Source: Haliscomenobacter sp. (GTDB taxonomy: Bacteria; Bacteroidota; Bacteroidia; Chitinophagales; Saprospiraceae). From it: DNA of 64,000 bases. The translations under genes and the position numbers were made by a program. Positions within the stretch are counted from its first letter, which is position 1. Each line of letters starts with the position of its first letter. The notes under the pieces were generated by a model. The model saw only the letters and a list, made by a program, of their open reading frames with translations. It was not told the origin of the DNA and did not search any database. Positions 9,349-19,300 of the stretch are shown piece by piece. Location: positions 1-64,000 of the forward strand of contig NZ_JADKCX010000017.1 of NCBI RefSeq assembly GCF_016718685.1, given 5' to 3'.

Positions 9349-9657
9349 AGGGTGACGGTCATTTCGTGGGGAAATTTACAACAGAATTCGTTTTCAAAAG
9401 GAAGAATATTGATGGTGGTACCCCATTCGCACTTTTTTTTGCCGCAGAAAAAAAAGTAAACCCAGGATTTCCCCAAGTTTTTTTCAAAGGGGCCGCAACC
9501 GCGCCTTGCTCCCTTTTTGTTCATTTAAATTAGTTAAATTTTTTTTTTCCTTGGGGGCCCCCTTTTCCCCCCCCTTTTTAAAATAGGGGAAAAGGGTTTT
9601 CAAAAGGACTTTTTAATAAAAACAATCTTACCCCCGAACCCCCGAACCCCCGAACCC
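9349..9657. other. Low-complexity gap with homopolymers and a G-run repeat
   Basis: No gene is seen here. The stretch is full of long A, T, C and G runs (T10 near 9540, C8 near 9570) and a small inverted pair of CCCCTTTTCCCC type. At 9631-9657 the unit CCCCCGAA is repeated three times and followed by CCCC. On the minus strand this reads as four G-runs of 4-5 separated by TTC, directly after the esterase stop, a pattern able to form a G-quadruplex. Base calls in this stretch may be unreliable. Confidence 0.6.
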
Positions 9658-10512
9658 CTAATCCTTAATCACCTTCTGAAAGAACCGCAAATGATTCGGC
9701 AGCGCGTCCTGCCAATACGCCCAAGTATGCGCCCCTGGCCGTTCGGTGTATTCATGCGGGGTTTGGTTGTACAAGAGGCGGCGGTGCAACTCGCGATTGG
9801 GTTCGATCAAAAAATCATCCACGCCACAATCGAAGATGATGGCCAAGCCATTGTCTTTCATTTTATCGGCCATGTTCACCACCGAGTTGTTGCGGTAAAA
9901 AGCGGGGTTGTCCTGCTTGGGTGGCCAGAGGTTCGCCTGACGTTCGGCGATGGCTTTGCGGCGTTCGGGAGGGACGTTCCAGTGGTCGGTATCAATGTCG
10001 ACTGCGCCACTCATGCTGCCCACCGCACAAAACAAACTGGGGTTGCGGGTGGCGAGGTACAATGCCCCGTGCCCGCCCATGCTCAAGCCCGTGATGACCC
10101 GCGATTTGCGGTCGTTGATGCTGCGGTAGGTGGCGTCCACCTTGGGAATCACCTCCTTGATGATGAAACTTTCGTAGTGGCTGGCGGGGTTGATCGGGCT
10201 GTCCAGGTAATACCCGCCAATGCCACCCTCGGGTAAAACAACAATCAGGTTGAACTCGTCGCACAAGCGGTGCAGGAGGGTTTTGTCGGGCGTCTGCATC
10301 AGCCAATCGCTGAACTTGCCGTAGCCGCCGTGCAGCAGGTACAGGGTAGGGTAGCGGTTTTGGCCCGTTTGGTAACCTTTGGGCGTGACCACCGCGATTT
10401 TGACCTTGCGCTGGAGATGGGTGCTGGTGATTTCAACGGTGTCGACCTGTGCGGCGGTAGCGCTGAAGCTGAGGCCGAGGATGCAAGCGAGGATGGTGCA
10501 GATTTTGAACAT
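9658..10512 (-). CDS. Secreted esterase (esterase D / S-formylglutathione-hydrolase-like fold)
   Basis: This 284-residue alpha/beta hydrolase has a signal peptide (MFKICTILACILGLSFSATA). The nucleophile elbow is GLSMGGHG, the acid is probably in FDCGVDDFL, and the His in PGAHTWAYW. YLLHGGYGKFSDW carries the oxyanion region. It belongs to the putative esterase family that includes feruloyl and acetyl-xylan esterases and tributyrin esterases; the natural substrate cannot be told. It is a single gene with the G-run repeat directly after its stop. Confidence 0.88.
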   Translation of the reverse strand: MFKICTILACILGLSFSATAAQVDTVEITSTHLQRKVKIAVVTPKGYQTGQNRYPTLYLLHGGYGKFSDWLMQTPDKTLLHRLCDEFNLIVVLPEGGIGGYYLDSPINPASHYESFIIKEVIPKVDATYRSINDRKSRVITGLSMGGHGALYLATRNPSLFCAVGSMSGAVDIDTDHWNVPPERRKAIAERQANLWPPKQDNPAFYRNNSVVNMADKMKDNGLAIIFDCGVDDFLIEPNRELHRRLLYNQTPHEYTERPGAHTWAYWQDALPNHLRFFQKVIKD

Positions 10513-10751
10513 AGACGATTGATGTTTGGGGTAAATATGGTTTGGATGGATGTTGGTAGCGGAAGCGGGTTAGAATTCACTTCGTGAGCGCTCTTCGATC
10601 CCTTGAAGCTCGCTGTCGCGATCGGGCTCACGATCGGGGCTTGAGACCGTACTAGGCCTGCTTATAGTGTGCACTTACTTGAAAGATTCATCGGGCTCTG
10701 GTAGCGGCGGAGAAAAAAGATTGACGAGTGCCCAGATACATACAAAATCTC

Positions 10752-10759
10752 TATCTTCG
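10752..10759 (+). promoter_or_regulatory. Possible -7 box (TATCTTCG) before the TIR gene
   Basis: TATCTTCG differs by one base from TAnnTTTG and lies 31 nt before the ATG at 10790. The same octamer sits before the BNR-propeller gene at 19557-19564, which supports it as a local promoter form. Confidence 0.3.
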
Positions 10760-10789
10760 CAATAGCTCAACAAAAAACTCCATACCCAC

Positions 10790-11771
10790 ATGCACGGCAT
10801 CGACAAAGAAATTGAAGGATACAAAACGAAACTCGACCTCTTGATCGACAAAAAGAACCGCCTGGATTTGGCCATGGTGACTGCCTACGACGAGGAAAAG
10901 AAATTTGGCCTACAACAGCAGGTGGATGGGCTAGAAGGAGAAATCAAAAGCTTACAAGAACGGATCAAAGACTTAGAGCAGCAAATTCCAGCTACTCCTG
11001 CCACCACACCTGGCCCAATACCCCCAAGTTCCCCAAAACAAAGACCAACTCCTGGCCCTCATCAGCGATGGGTACCTCAAAGAAGCCCTGGGTTATTTGA
11101 GCACTTTACTCCCCGCCCGCGAGCGCAACGACCTTGTTTTGCTGCAATCTCGCTTCAATGGATTGGAGCGCAACCTCAATAGCGGGATCATGTTGCAAGC
11201 CGATGCCGGGGTGGAACGCGCCCGCATCACCGCCGCAACCTTGGCCATGTGCGACCGCGTGGAGGATAGCGCTTTTGCGGCCTTGCCAATACCAAACACC
11301 AGTACTACCGTGGTAGATTTGCCCAAAGCAGAAACCTCCAATGGCAAAAAGATCTTCTTTTCTTACTCACAATACGACCGCCCTTATCTTGATCAATTGC
11401 TTCGCCACATGTCGGGCTTGCGCCGCCAGGAAAAAATTGCACCCTGGACCGATAAGGACATCCTCCCTGGCGAAGAATGGGATGACGCCATCAAAAATAA
11501 ACTTGCCACAGCAGACATCATCTTGCTGTTGATCAGTGCAGATTTTTTGGCGACGGATTACATCTGGAAAGTAGAAATCGCAACGGCGATGGAGCGCCAT
11601 GAACGCAAAGAAGCTCGGGTGATCCCGGTATTCATTCGCACTTGCGATTGGAGTGGGATGCCATTTAGTAAGCTCAATGGGCTGCCTTCTAAGGCCAAGC
11701 CGGTTAGTTCCTACGCCGATCGGGACGAGGCCTGGGTAGAAGTGGTGAAGGGAATTGAGCGGGTGCTGTAA
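10790..11771 (+). CDS. Coiled-coil, effector-associated domain and TIR protein, frame interrupted
   Basis: Read in two frames joined near 11035 in a C-rich stretch. The first (from ATG 10790) is a coiled coil (GIDKEIEGYKTKLDLLIDKK, LEGEIKSLQERIKDLEQQ) and a Pro/Thr linker. The second holds a helical domain (DQLLALISDGYLKEALGYL, then LVLLQSRFNGLERNLNSGIM) that resembles the effector-associated domains described for bacterial conflict proteins, perhaps EAD11. It ends in a TIR domain from KKIFFSYSQYDRPY, with the usual Trp/Glu region IWKVEIATAMERH carrying the likely NADase Glu. Inference: an NAD-depleting immune effector that pairs with a partner carrying the same adaptor domain; no such partner is in this window. 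Confidence 0.75.
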
Positions 11772-11777
11772 CAACGG

Positions 11778-11895
11778 TGTTCACCACGTGTTTTTATTCA
11801 CCACGGATTCGCACAGATTTTTATGTCATGTCTATAAAATCTGTGTGAATCTGTGCGAATCCGTGGTGAATAAATCTGTTTGAATCTGTGGTGAA
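11778..11895. repeat. Composite palindrome B between convergent genes
   Basis: A perfect 24-bp inverted repeat (11794-11817 and 11850-11873) is flanked by further copies of its words (GAATCTGTG, GGTGAATA), so the whole gap between the TIR stop and the SNF2 stop is repetitive. It may act as a two-way terminator. Confidence 0.8.
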
Positions 11896-11903
11896 TACCC
11901 CCT

Positions 11904-14900
11904 CTATCGATCCCGCAACAAATTCAACAAATCATCTGCCGACAACCTTGCGCTCACATCTGAGCCGCTCAACAGCGAATCCGCCAGATCCCGCTTGGTG
12001 CTGTGCAATTTCAGGATCTTCTCCTCAATCGTATCTTCGGCCACCAGGCGGTACACCGTTACTGGTTTTTCTTGTCCGATGCGGTGGGCGCGGTCGGTCG
12101 CCTGGTCTTCCACGGCTGGGTTCCACCAAGGGTCCATGTGGATCACGTAGTCGGCGGCGGTGAGGTTGAGGCCCACGCCACCCGCCTTAAGACTGATCAG
12201 GAAGAGGTCGCCATCACCCGCCTGAAAGGCTTCAATGCGTTTTTGGCGCGTGGGTAGCGGCGTCTGTCCGTCCAGGTATTGGTAGTTGATGTTTTTGGTT
12301 TTGAGGTAGTTTTCCAGGATGCTGAGGTGGTCGACAAATTGGCTAAAAACCAGTGCTTTGTGGCCATTTTCCAGCAATTCTTCCACCACTTCACCAAAGA
12401 GGCGCAACTTGGCGCTTTGGTCTTTGATGAACTGCCGATCCACCATGCCCGGGTGGCAGGCCGCCCGGCGCAGGCGCATGATTTCGGCCAGGATGCGCAG
12501 GTGTTTTTGGCCACCCTGCATGCCACCCTCCATCGATTGTTCGAGGTCTTCCAGGGCTTTGCGGCGCAGGGCTTCGTAAAAGGCTTTTTCCTCGCCGCTC
12601 AATTCTACGGTGAGGGTGATTTCGGTTTTTTCCGGCAATTCTTTCAACACCTCGTCCTTGCGGCGACGCAGGATGAAGGGCTGAATCAGGCGGCGCAATT
12701 GATCGCGGCGGCTGTCGTCGCCAAAGCGTTCGATGGGCACCGCAAACCGCTCGTTGAAGCTCTCCATCGAGCCCAAGAGTCCGGGGTTGATGAATTGGAA
12801 GAGGTTCCACAACTCACCCAGGTGGTTTTCCAGGGGTGTACCCGTGGTGATCAACTTGAAATCCCCTTGCAGGCGCATGGCCGTTTCGGAGCGTTTGGTG
12901 GCCCGGTTTTTGATTGCCTGCGCTTCGTCGAGAATGATGGTGGAAAAGATTTTTTTGGTAAAACTCTCCGCCTCGCGGGTCAGCAAATCATAAGTCGTGA
13001 TCAGGATTTGGCCGGGTTTGGCGTTGTCGATTTCGGCTTCGCGGTCACCTTCACCAAACAACACCGGGGTGAGCTCGGGGGTGAATTTGCCGATTTCTGC
13101 CACCCAGTTGCGGCATACCGAAGCGGGGGCCACCACCAGCGCGGGACCCTGTTCGGCCCGCAATTGCAGCAGGGCCAGGGCTTGCACGGTTTTACCCAAA
13201 CCCATGTCGTCGGCCAAACAAGCGCCTACACCCCAATCGGCCAGGCGGCAGAGCCACTCAAAACCTTCGGTTTGGTATTCGCGCAGGGTCGCTTTGAACG
13301 CCGTAGGAGGCGTATAGCGGCGCGTAAAGGCCTGCTTCATGCGCTCGATCGACTCTTTGAAGCGTTTGTCGGCTTCTACCTGGTCCAGCAAGGAGGTGAA
13401 ACTTTCCATCGCCGGGGCGGCCAGAGGGTGCAACTGGTACGTGCCGTCCTTATTGGGCGCCATCAGGGCGTTGATCTCTTGCAGGCGGCGGCGAAACTCT
13501 TCGGTCAGGGCCAAAAACTGGCCGGGGCCAATTTCGACAAAACCATTGCGTTTTTGCTGCGACAATTCGATCAACTGGCGCATGTTCAACACCATGTTTT
13601 CATCCACCCGCAGTTCTCCTTTTACCTCAAACCAATCCTGCCGACTGTTGATGTTCATGCTGAACTGGCCAAGTCCAGCCACGCGGGTGATGCGGAATTT
13701 TTCCCCTTTGGGCCATTCCAGAATGATCTCCTGCCGATCGATGAAGGGCTGCAATTGCAGCAGCAGTTCTAGGCAGATGTCGGCGTCTTCCAGCTCCCAG
13801 ATGTTGTTGTGGGGGATGTACTCGCGCAGAACGGCAACGGACTCCAATAGTTTTTCTTGATTGGCCATTTCGACTTCGAGGTCGCGTTGGGTGCGCACCC
13901 ATTCATCGTCAATCTTGGCGGCGATATTGACTTCCCCTTCACCAGCCTGGAGGTATGGTGGATTATCGGTAAAGGGTTTGATGTACAATTCCACGTGAAA
14001 ACCATCACCTACAGGCAAAAGGTGCACACAGGGCCGGGCATCGGCTTCCACTTCGCGGGCGTCGGCGTCAACACTTACGGCGGTGGATTCTACGTCTACC
14101 AGACTCATCAAACCCGCCAGGGCTTCCTTGAGGCGGCTTTGCGCTTCCAGGGGCACAAACAGACGTTGTTTTTGCAGCGCTTTGGCTACTTTATAATGCT
14201 CTTCGGTGTATTGAATCAATTTGTACCGCGTGGGCGATTCTTTGACGATTTCGTAACCCACTTCGTTGATTTCGCGGGAAAAGAAAATCTCGTAACCTCC
14301 TTCCACTTCGCGGGTTTGCAGGATGGGTTTTTCTTGCAACAATTGCACCGCGATTTCTGGCGATTTCATCAAAAACAGGTAGGGATGGCCCACCAGGCTG
14401 GGAAAAACTGCTTCGGCGTTCAGTTCATATTGGTCGTATCCGGCGCGAATCACCCCTTTTTTTACCGCAGTGGCGTCCTGTTCGGTCATGCCTTTGACTT
14501 CGCGGTTGACCAATCGATTGATCGAGATGTTGCGCCCGGAGGTCCAGCCTTTTTTCCCAAAAGTTTGTTCCTTGGCTACCGCTTCCAGGTTTTCAAAATC
14601 AACCAGCCATACCACCCGGGTGGCCCCTTCTTCGGTGGAGGGTTTGACCTTGCTGCTCAGGTTGAGCAGCGCGTTGATGGCGCTTTCCCACACTTCAACT
14701 TTGGGGAAAACTTTAATCAGGGGCACCCATTCGTCGCCGTCCTGCTCTAGGGCTTGCATGGCTTGTGCCCAGGCCGGCTTGTGCGGATCAATTTGAGCTA
14801 AAATGGCCCACAATTGCCAGGCCAACCAGCGGTAGCGTTTGATTTGCAGGTTCTCGGCCAGCGCAGCGGTAGCCAACACATCGATCATGGTTTCGTCGAC

Positions 14901-16322
14901 CCAGTAGGTGGCCAGGGTTTGAAAAAATTGGCCAATACTGTGCCAGGAGCGTATGGCAATCACGGCTTTGGCCTGGCTCAAGCCCCCGGTATACATGCTG
15001 ATGACCGCGTCGAGATAGGTAAACACATCGAGGTAATTGCCCCCGAGTTTGATTTGACGGCGGAGTTCATCTTGTAGCGGCGTGGAGGCGCCCATGTCCA
15101 GGTCTTTGCAGCGGGCCAGCAAGTGAAAAATACCGTTGAGGCCGGGTAGCAAAGACTTGTTGTTGCGGCTTTGCTTGCGGTAGGCCTTTTGCGCCAACTC
15201 AAAACCTACGCTTGCTTCGCGGTATTTTCCTTTGCTTAACTGCAGTTGGGCAGCAAAACTCAACTGATTGAGTTCGTCAAAATGTTTGGACAATTTGGTG
15301 ACCAAATTCCAATCACCCTGAAAAATGGCCAATTGTGCCATGAGCCGCAGGATGGTGTTGCGCGTTTCAGTATTGCTGGGCAGATGGTCTTTTTCGAGTA
15401 AAAAATGAAAATACCCATCCAGGGGCTTCAGGTGCAACAGCATCAACGACAAATGGCTGATCAACAACTGATACCGAATACTAATGGGGGCTTTTTCCAG
15501 TTTTTTTTGATCAAAATCATTGGGTAAAAAAGCCCGCCAAACTGGTTCTCCGGATTTGGGAGAATGGGTATCCGCGGTTTGAATTTCTTTGGTGAAAGTA
15601 GCCAAATCGTCCTGGTAATAGGCCAGGCGGGCATTGCGGAAGGCGCGCCTGGCTTTGTCGGGCGAATTGGTCAACCACCATTCCGAATCGGAAAAACGTT
15701 TCACGGAAGGAATAGCCTTGAGGATGTCCTTTTCCGTTTGAAACTCCTGGTCGAGCAGGTAATCGGCAAAATCGGGGTCAATGAGGTAACGGTCGGCTTT
15801 TTCACGGGTCAAAAAACCCGTTTGTACCAATTTGTTCAGGTTGTTGCGCAGTGTGGCCTGGCTGAATTCCACTTTAAAGCGCGCATCGGTGATGATGTAG
15901 GTAAACTTGTTGATGTTGACCCCTTCGTAGGCCACCGCCAGGATGCGCAACACCAGTTTGTTGTCGGGAGAAAGTGCCCGAAACTCCTGGTAAAGTTGTT
16001 CCGGGGTTCTTTTTGCCGTGAGGGTATGGATAAAAACGGGGTCTTTGTCCCATTTTTCGCGCAGTTCCATCAGTACCGCCACCCGGTGTTTGCAAATGGG
16101 GCCAGCGTAGTAGGGGCAAGTACAATCATGTTCGACAACCTTGTCGTCTTCCATGTGTATCTCTACCCGGTACTTGTCGCTGTCTCCACGCACCAGAGCC
16201 TGCCATTGGTTGGGGCTTGCAGGGGCTAGTTCTTGCACTGCATCTTCTAAAAACAACATTTTTCCCCGCTCCAAAATGGTGGGATGGATGTATCGTTCTA
16301 ATTCCTTAATGGGAAAAGACAT
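11904..16322 (-). CDS. SWIM-domain SNF2-family helicase
   Basis: 1472 residues. The N-terminal SWIM zinc finger is visible as CTCPYYAGPICKH near 88-100. A long helical middle follows. The SNF2 ATPase fills the last third: Walker A ADDMGLGKT, DEAQ box (ILDEAQAIKNR), then the helicase C-terminal half with LVFSQFVDHL, AGGVGLNLTAADYVIHMDPW and QATDRAHRIGQ. These proteins translocate on double-stranded DNA and remodel bound proteins; bacterial members may rescue RNA polymerase or act in defence. It is convergent with the TIR gene and follows the BNR gene on the same strand by 33 nt with a hairpin between. Confidence 0.93.
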   Translation of the reverse strand: MSFPIKELERYIHPTILERGKMLFLEDAVQELAPASPNQWQALVRGDSDKYRVEIHMEDDKVVEHDCTCPYYAGPICKHRVAVLMELREKWDKDPVFIHTLTAKRTPEQLYQEFRALSPDNKLVLRILAVAYEGVNINKFTYIITDARFKVEFSQATLRNNLNKLVQTGFLTREKADRYLIDPDFADYLLDQEFQTEKDILKAIPSVKRFSDSEWWLTNSPDKARRAFRNARLAYYQDDLATFTKEIQTADTHSPKSGEPVWRAFLPNDFDQKKLEKAPISIRYQLLISHLSLMLLHLKPLDGYFHFLLEKDHLPSNTETRNTILRLMAQLAIFQGDWNLVTKLSKHFDELNQLSFAAQLQLSKGKYREASVGFELAQKAYRKQSRNNKSLLPGLNGIFHLLARCKDLDMGASTPLQDELRRQIKLGGNYLDVFTYLDAVISMYTGGLSQAKAVIAIRSWHSIGQFFQTLATYWVDETMIDVLATAALAENLQIKRYRWLAWQLWAILAQIDPHKPAWAQAMQALEQDGDEWVPLIKVFPKVEVWESAINALLNLSSKVKPSTEEGATRVVWLVDFENLEAVAKEQTFGKKGWTSGRNISINRLVNREVKGMTEQDATAVKKGVIRAGYDQYELNAEAVFPSLVGHPYLFLMKSPEIAVQLLQEKPILQTREVEGGYEIFFSREINEVGYEIVKESPTRYKLIQYTEEHYKVAKALQKQRLFVPLEAQSRLKEALAGLMSLVDVESTAVSVDADAREVEADARPCVHLLPVGDGFHVELYIKPFTDNPPYLQAGEGEVNIAAKIDDEWVRTQRDLEVEMANQEKLLESVAVLREYIPHNNIWELEDADICLELLLQLQPFIDRQEIILEWPKGEKFRITRVAGLGQFSMNINSRQDWFEVKGELRVDENMVLNMRQLIELSQQKRNGFVEIGPGQFLALTEEFRRRLQEINALMAPNKDGTYQLHPLAAPAMESFTSLLDQVEADKRFKESIERMKQAFTRRYTPPTAFKATLREYQTEGFEWLCRLADWGVGACLADDMGLGKTVQALALLQLRAEQGPALVVAPASVCRNWVAEIGKFTPELTPVLFGEGDREAEIDNAKPGQILITTYDLLTREAESFTKKIFSTIILDEAQAIKNRATKRSETAMRLQGDFKLITTGTPLENHLGELWNLFQFINPGLLGSMESFNERFAVPIERFGDDSRRDQLRRLIQPFILRRRKDEVLKELPEKTEITLTVELSGEEKAFYEALRRKALEDLEQSMEGGMQGGQKHLRILAEIMRLRRAACHPGMVDRQFIKDQSAKLRLFGEVVEELLENGHKALVFSQFVDHLSILENYLKTKNINYQYLDGQTPLPTRQKRIEAFQAGDGDLFLISLKAGGVGLNLTAADYVIHMDPWWNPAVEDQATDRAHRIGQEKPVTVYRLVAEDTIEEKILKLHSTKRDLADSLLSGSDVSARLSADDLLNLLRDR

Positions 16323-16340
16323 AAGTGCTTATCTTTCTCT

Positions 16341-16366
16341 AGGAACGATGTTTCTTCATCGTTCCT
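16341..16366 (-). terminator. Hairpin after the BNR gene
   Basis: A perfect 10-bp stem (AGGAACGATG) with a 6-nt loop sits at the 3' end of the BNR gene and overlaps its stop codon, before the SNF2 gene. No T-run follows, so it may work as a weak terminator or a processing site. Confidence 0.5.
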
Positions 16367-19300
16367 TAGTCATGATCAATTGTAGGCCTTGTTGCTGTAA
16401 CACCTTGTTGAATGCTGCAATTTCGGTCGATTTAAATGCTTTCAACTGGTTTTGCATCGGCAAAAAAGCTTTTTTCAAATCCTCAAGTCGTTCGTAACAG
16501 CCTGCGTTGGGGCGATCGTCCTGGTTGTTGACAATCGAGTACAAATACGCCATTTGGTCGTCAATTTGGGAAGGGTAGTTGATGGGATCCTGGCCTACTT
16601 CACTTTTGGTTTGGATCAATTTTTCTTCCCATTCGGTCAAGGTTTTTACCAGTGGATCACCGGCGGTTTTGATGGCTTTGGCGACATTACTTTTGTACTT
16701 GTCGCTGCGTTCCATCACGTCCTTGATTTGGCTGCGCCAGGAACGGATGTCAGCTATGGTGGCATGACAGGTATTGAACAGTTCTTTCACCTGCATGGTC
16801 AAATCGTATTGCGCCTGGAGGTCGGCGTCGGTTTGCGTCCAGCGCGGGTCTTTTTTGACCAGCAAGGCTTGCTCTTGTTTGCTGCCCCGGTATTCGAGGA
16901 CGAGCTTGTGCTGCCCGGGCATGGCTTTAACTGCGCCCATGTCCGCCAACGAGAATTGTGCACCGCTTAGTGCCTCTGGCCCTTCATACGTCAGATCCCA
17001 CTCCAGGCGGTTAAGTCCAACCTGGGTGCGCAGTACTTCCTGTCCGTCTTTAGGGTTGGATGAATAAACCTTGCGCACTTTTCCTTGTGGGTCAATGATC
17101 GACAATTTTACCGCAGCAGTATCAGCGATTTTGTTTTTGATGAAATAATGAAAAATGGCTCCATTGGGTGCCCGATCAGGCGCTCCGGCGCCTCTAAATC
17201 CACTGAACTGGTTGCGGTAGGCATCGCGGGGTTTAAACAGCGTGACTTCAGCCTGTACCGTGGTTGGAATGCTGTGCAAGGGCGAAACATCGTCCAAAAT
17301 CCAGAATCCACGGCCATGGGTTGCCAACACCAGGTCTTTTTCTTTGATGGCCATATCGGCAATCGATACGGGTGGCAAATTGAACTGGAAGGGCTGCCAG
17401 TTTTTGCCCTCGTCAAAAGATACCCATACACCGTATTCGGTACCTGCGTACAAGAGGCCCTTGCGGGAGGGGTCTTCCCGCACCACTTTTACGTAATGGT
17501 CGGCGGGAATGCCGTTTTTGCCATCGGTCAACAAAGTCCAGCTCTGGCCGTAATTGTTGGTCAGAAAAATGTAGGGTTTAAAATCGTTCTCGCGGTACTT
17601 GTGTACGGCGATGAGGGCGCGCCCTGCTGCGTGTGCGGAGAGCTCGATCATGTTGACCGTACCGTCAACCGGGATATTGCCAGGGGTGATGTTTTGCCAG
17701 GTTTTGCCATTGTCGCGGGAGAGGTGTACGCGGCCATCATCCGAGCCTGCCCAGAGTTCACCCGCCGTTTGTGGCGATTCTTCGAAGGCAAAAATGGTGG
17801 TGTACAATTCTACTCCAGTATGGTCGTGCTGGATGGGGCCACCGGGAATGTCGTGGTATTTGTCGTTGTTGGTGGTCAGGTCTGGACTGATGACTTCCCA
17901 GGTACGCCCGGCATCAGGAGAACGGTGTACGTACTGCGAACAGTGGTACACTACGTCCGGATTGTGCGGTGATACCCGAATGGGGGCATTCCACTGGAAG
18001 CGGTAGCGGATGTCGCGTGGGGCAGTGCCATCGTGCATTTGGGGGTAGGCAACCACGTCGCGGCGGTGGCCCCGGCTCAGGTCTGTTTTGGTGATTTGGC
18101 CGATGTAGTTGCCCGCATATACGATGTTCGGATTGCGGGGGTCAACAGCAATGTGGCCACTTTCGCCACCACCCACTTCGCGCCATTGTTCCTGCGGGGT
18201 TAAGGCCGGATCAAAACGGCTGGGGATGGAAATGGTCGAGTTGTCTTGCTGGGCGCTGTAAAGGCGGTAGGGAAACTGGTTGTCCAGTGTCAGGCGGTAA
18301 AACTCGGTCGTAGGTTGATTGAGCTGGCTGCTCCAGGTACGGCCTCCATTGAGGGTGACACAGGCGCCGCCGTCGTTGCCCTGTACCATGAGGTTGGGAT
18401 TGTCGGGGTTGATCCAGAGCACGTGGGTATCGCCATGAGGCACACTGATGCGGGTGAAAGTTTTGCCCCCATCGATGGACTTCATGAAGCTGACATTGAG
18501 GTTGTAGACCGTGTTTTCGTCTTTGGGGTCGGCATAAATGCGCGAGTAGTACCAGGCGCGTTGACGGATGCTGTGGTCGCGACAAACCCGGGTGAAGGTT
18601 TTACCCCCGTCGTCGGAGCGGTACAAGCCGCCCTTGGTTTCTTCGAGGGCTTCAATTTGCACCCAAACGCGGGAAGTTTTGGTGGGAGAAACAGCGATAC
18701 CCACCCGGCCTACCACGCCGGTGGGGAGCCCACCGCCGAGTTTTTCCCAGGTGTCGCCGCCATCAAGGCTTTTCCAAATGCCTCCTTCGGCGCTGCCGTC
18801 GATGAAGGTCCATGATTTGCGTTCCGCGGTCCAAAAACCGGCGTAGAGGATGCGTGGATTGCCGGGGTCAGCGACCAGTTCGATGGCTCCGGTTTTATTG
18901 CTGACGTAAAGGATTTTTTCCCAGGTTTTTCCCCCGTCTTTGCTGCGAAAAATGCCGCGTTGTTCGCTGGGGCCAAAGACGTTGCCCAAGACAGCTACGG
19001 TGAGCCAGTCGGGGTTTTGGGGATGAACGACGATTTTACCGATTTGCCCGGCTTTTTCTAAACCGATCGGCTTCCAATGCGCCCCTGCATCGGTACTGCG
19101 GTACAGGCCATCACCAGGAATGACGTTGCCACGCGGATCAGCTGAACCCATCCCTACGTACACCACATTGGGGTCGGAGGGGGCAACAGCAATCGCGCCA
19201 ACAGAAGCAGTTTTGATGTCCTGGTCGGAAATGTTGCTCCAGGTCAGTCCCGCGTCGGTCGTTTTCCAGACCCCACCTCCGGTAGCACCCATGTAAAAGG

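Noticed and set aside
9631..9657. Coding or CRISPR origin of the CCCCCGAA repeat
   Set aside because: Only three 8-bp units with no spacers and no frame that fits a protein.
11794..11873. CRISPR-like repeats
   Set aside because: The repeated GTGAATCTG words have no regular spacing or spacers, and no cas gene is near; it is an inverted repeat.
12279..13772. 497-codon plus-strand frame
   Set aside because: It lies fully opposite the SNF2 gene, whose motifs are unambiguous; the composition (Phe/Gln/His-rich) is that of an antisense shadow.
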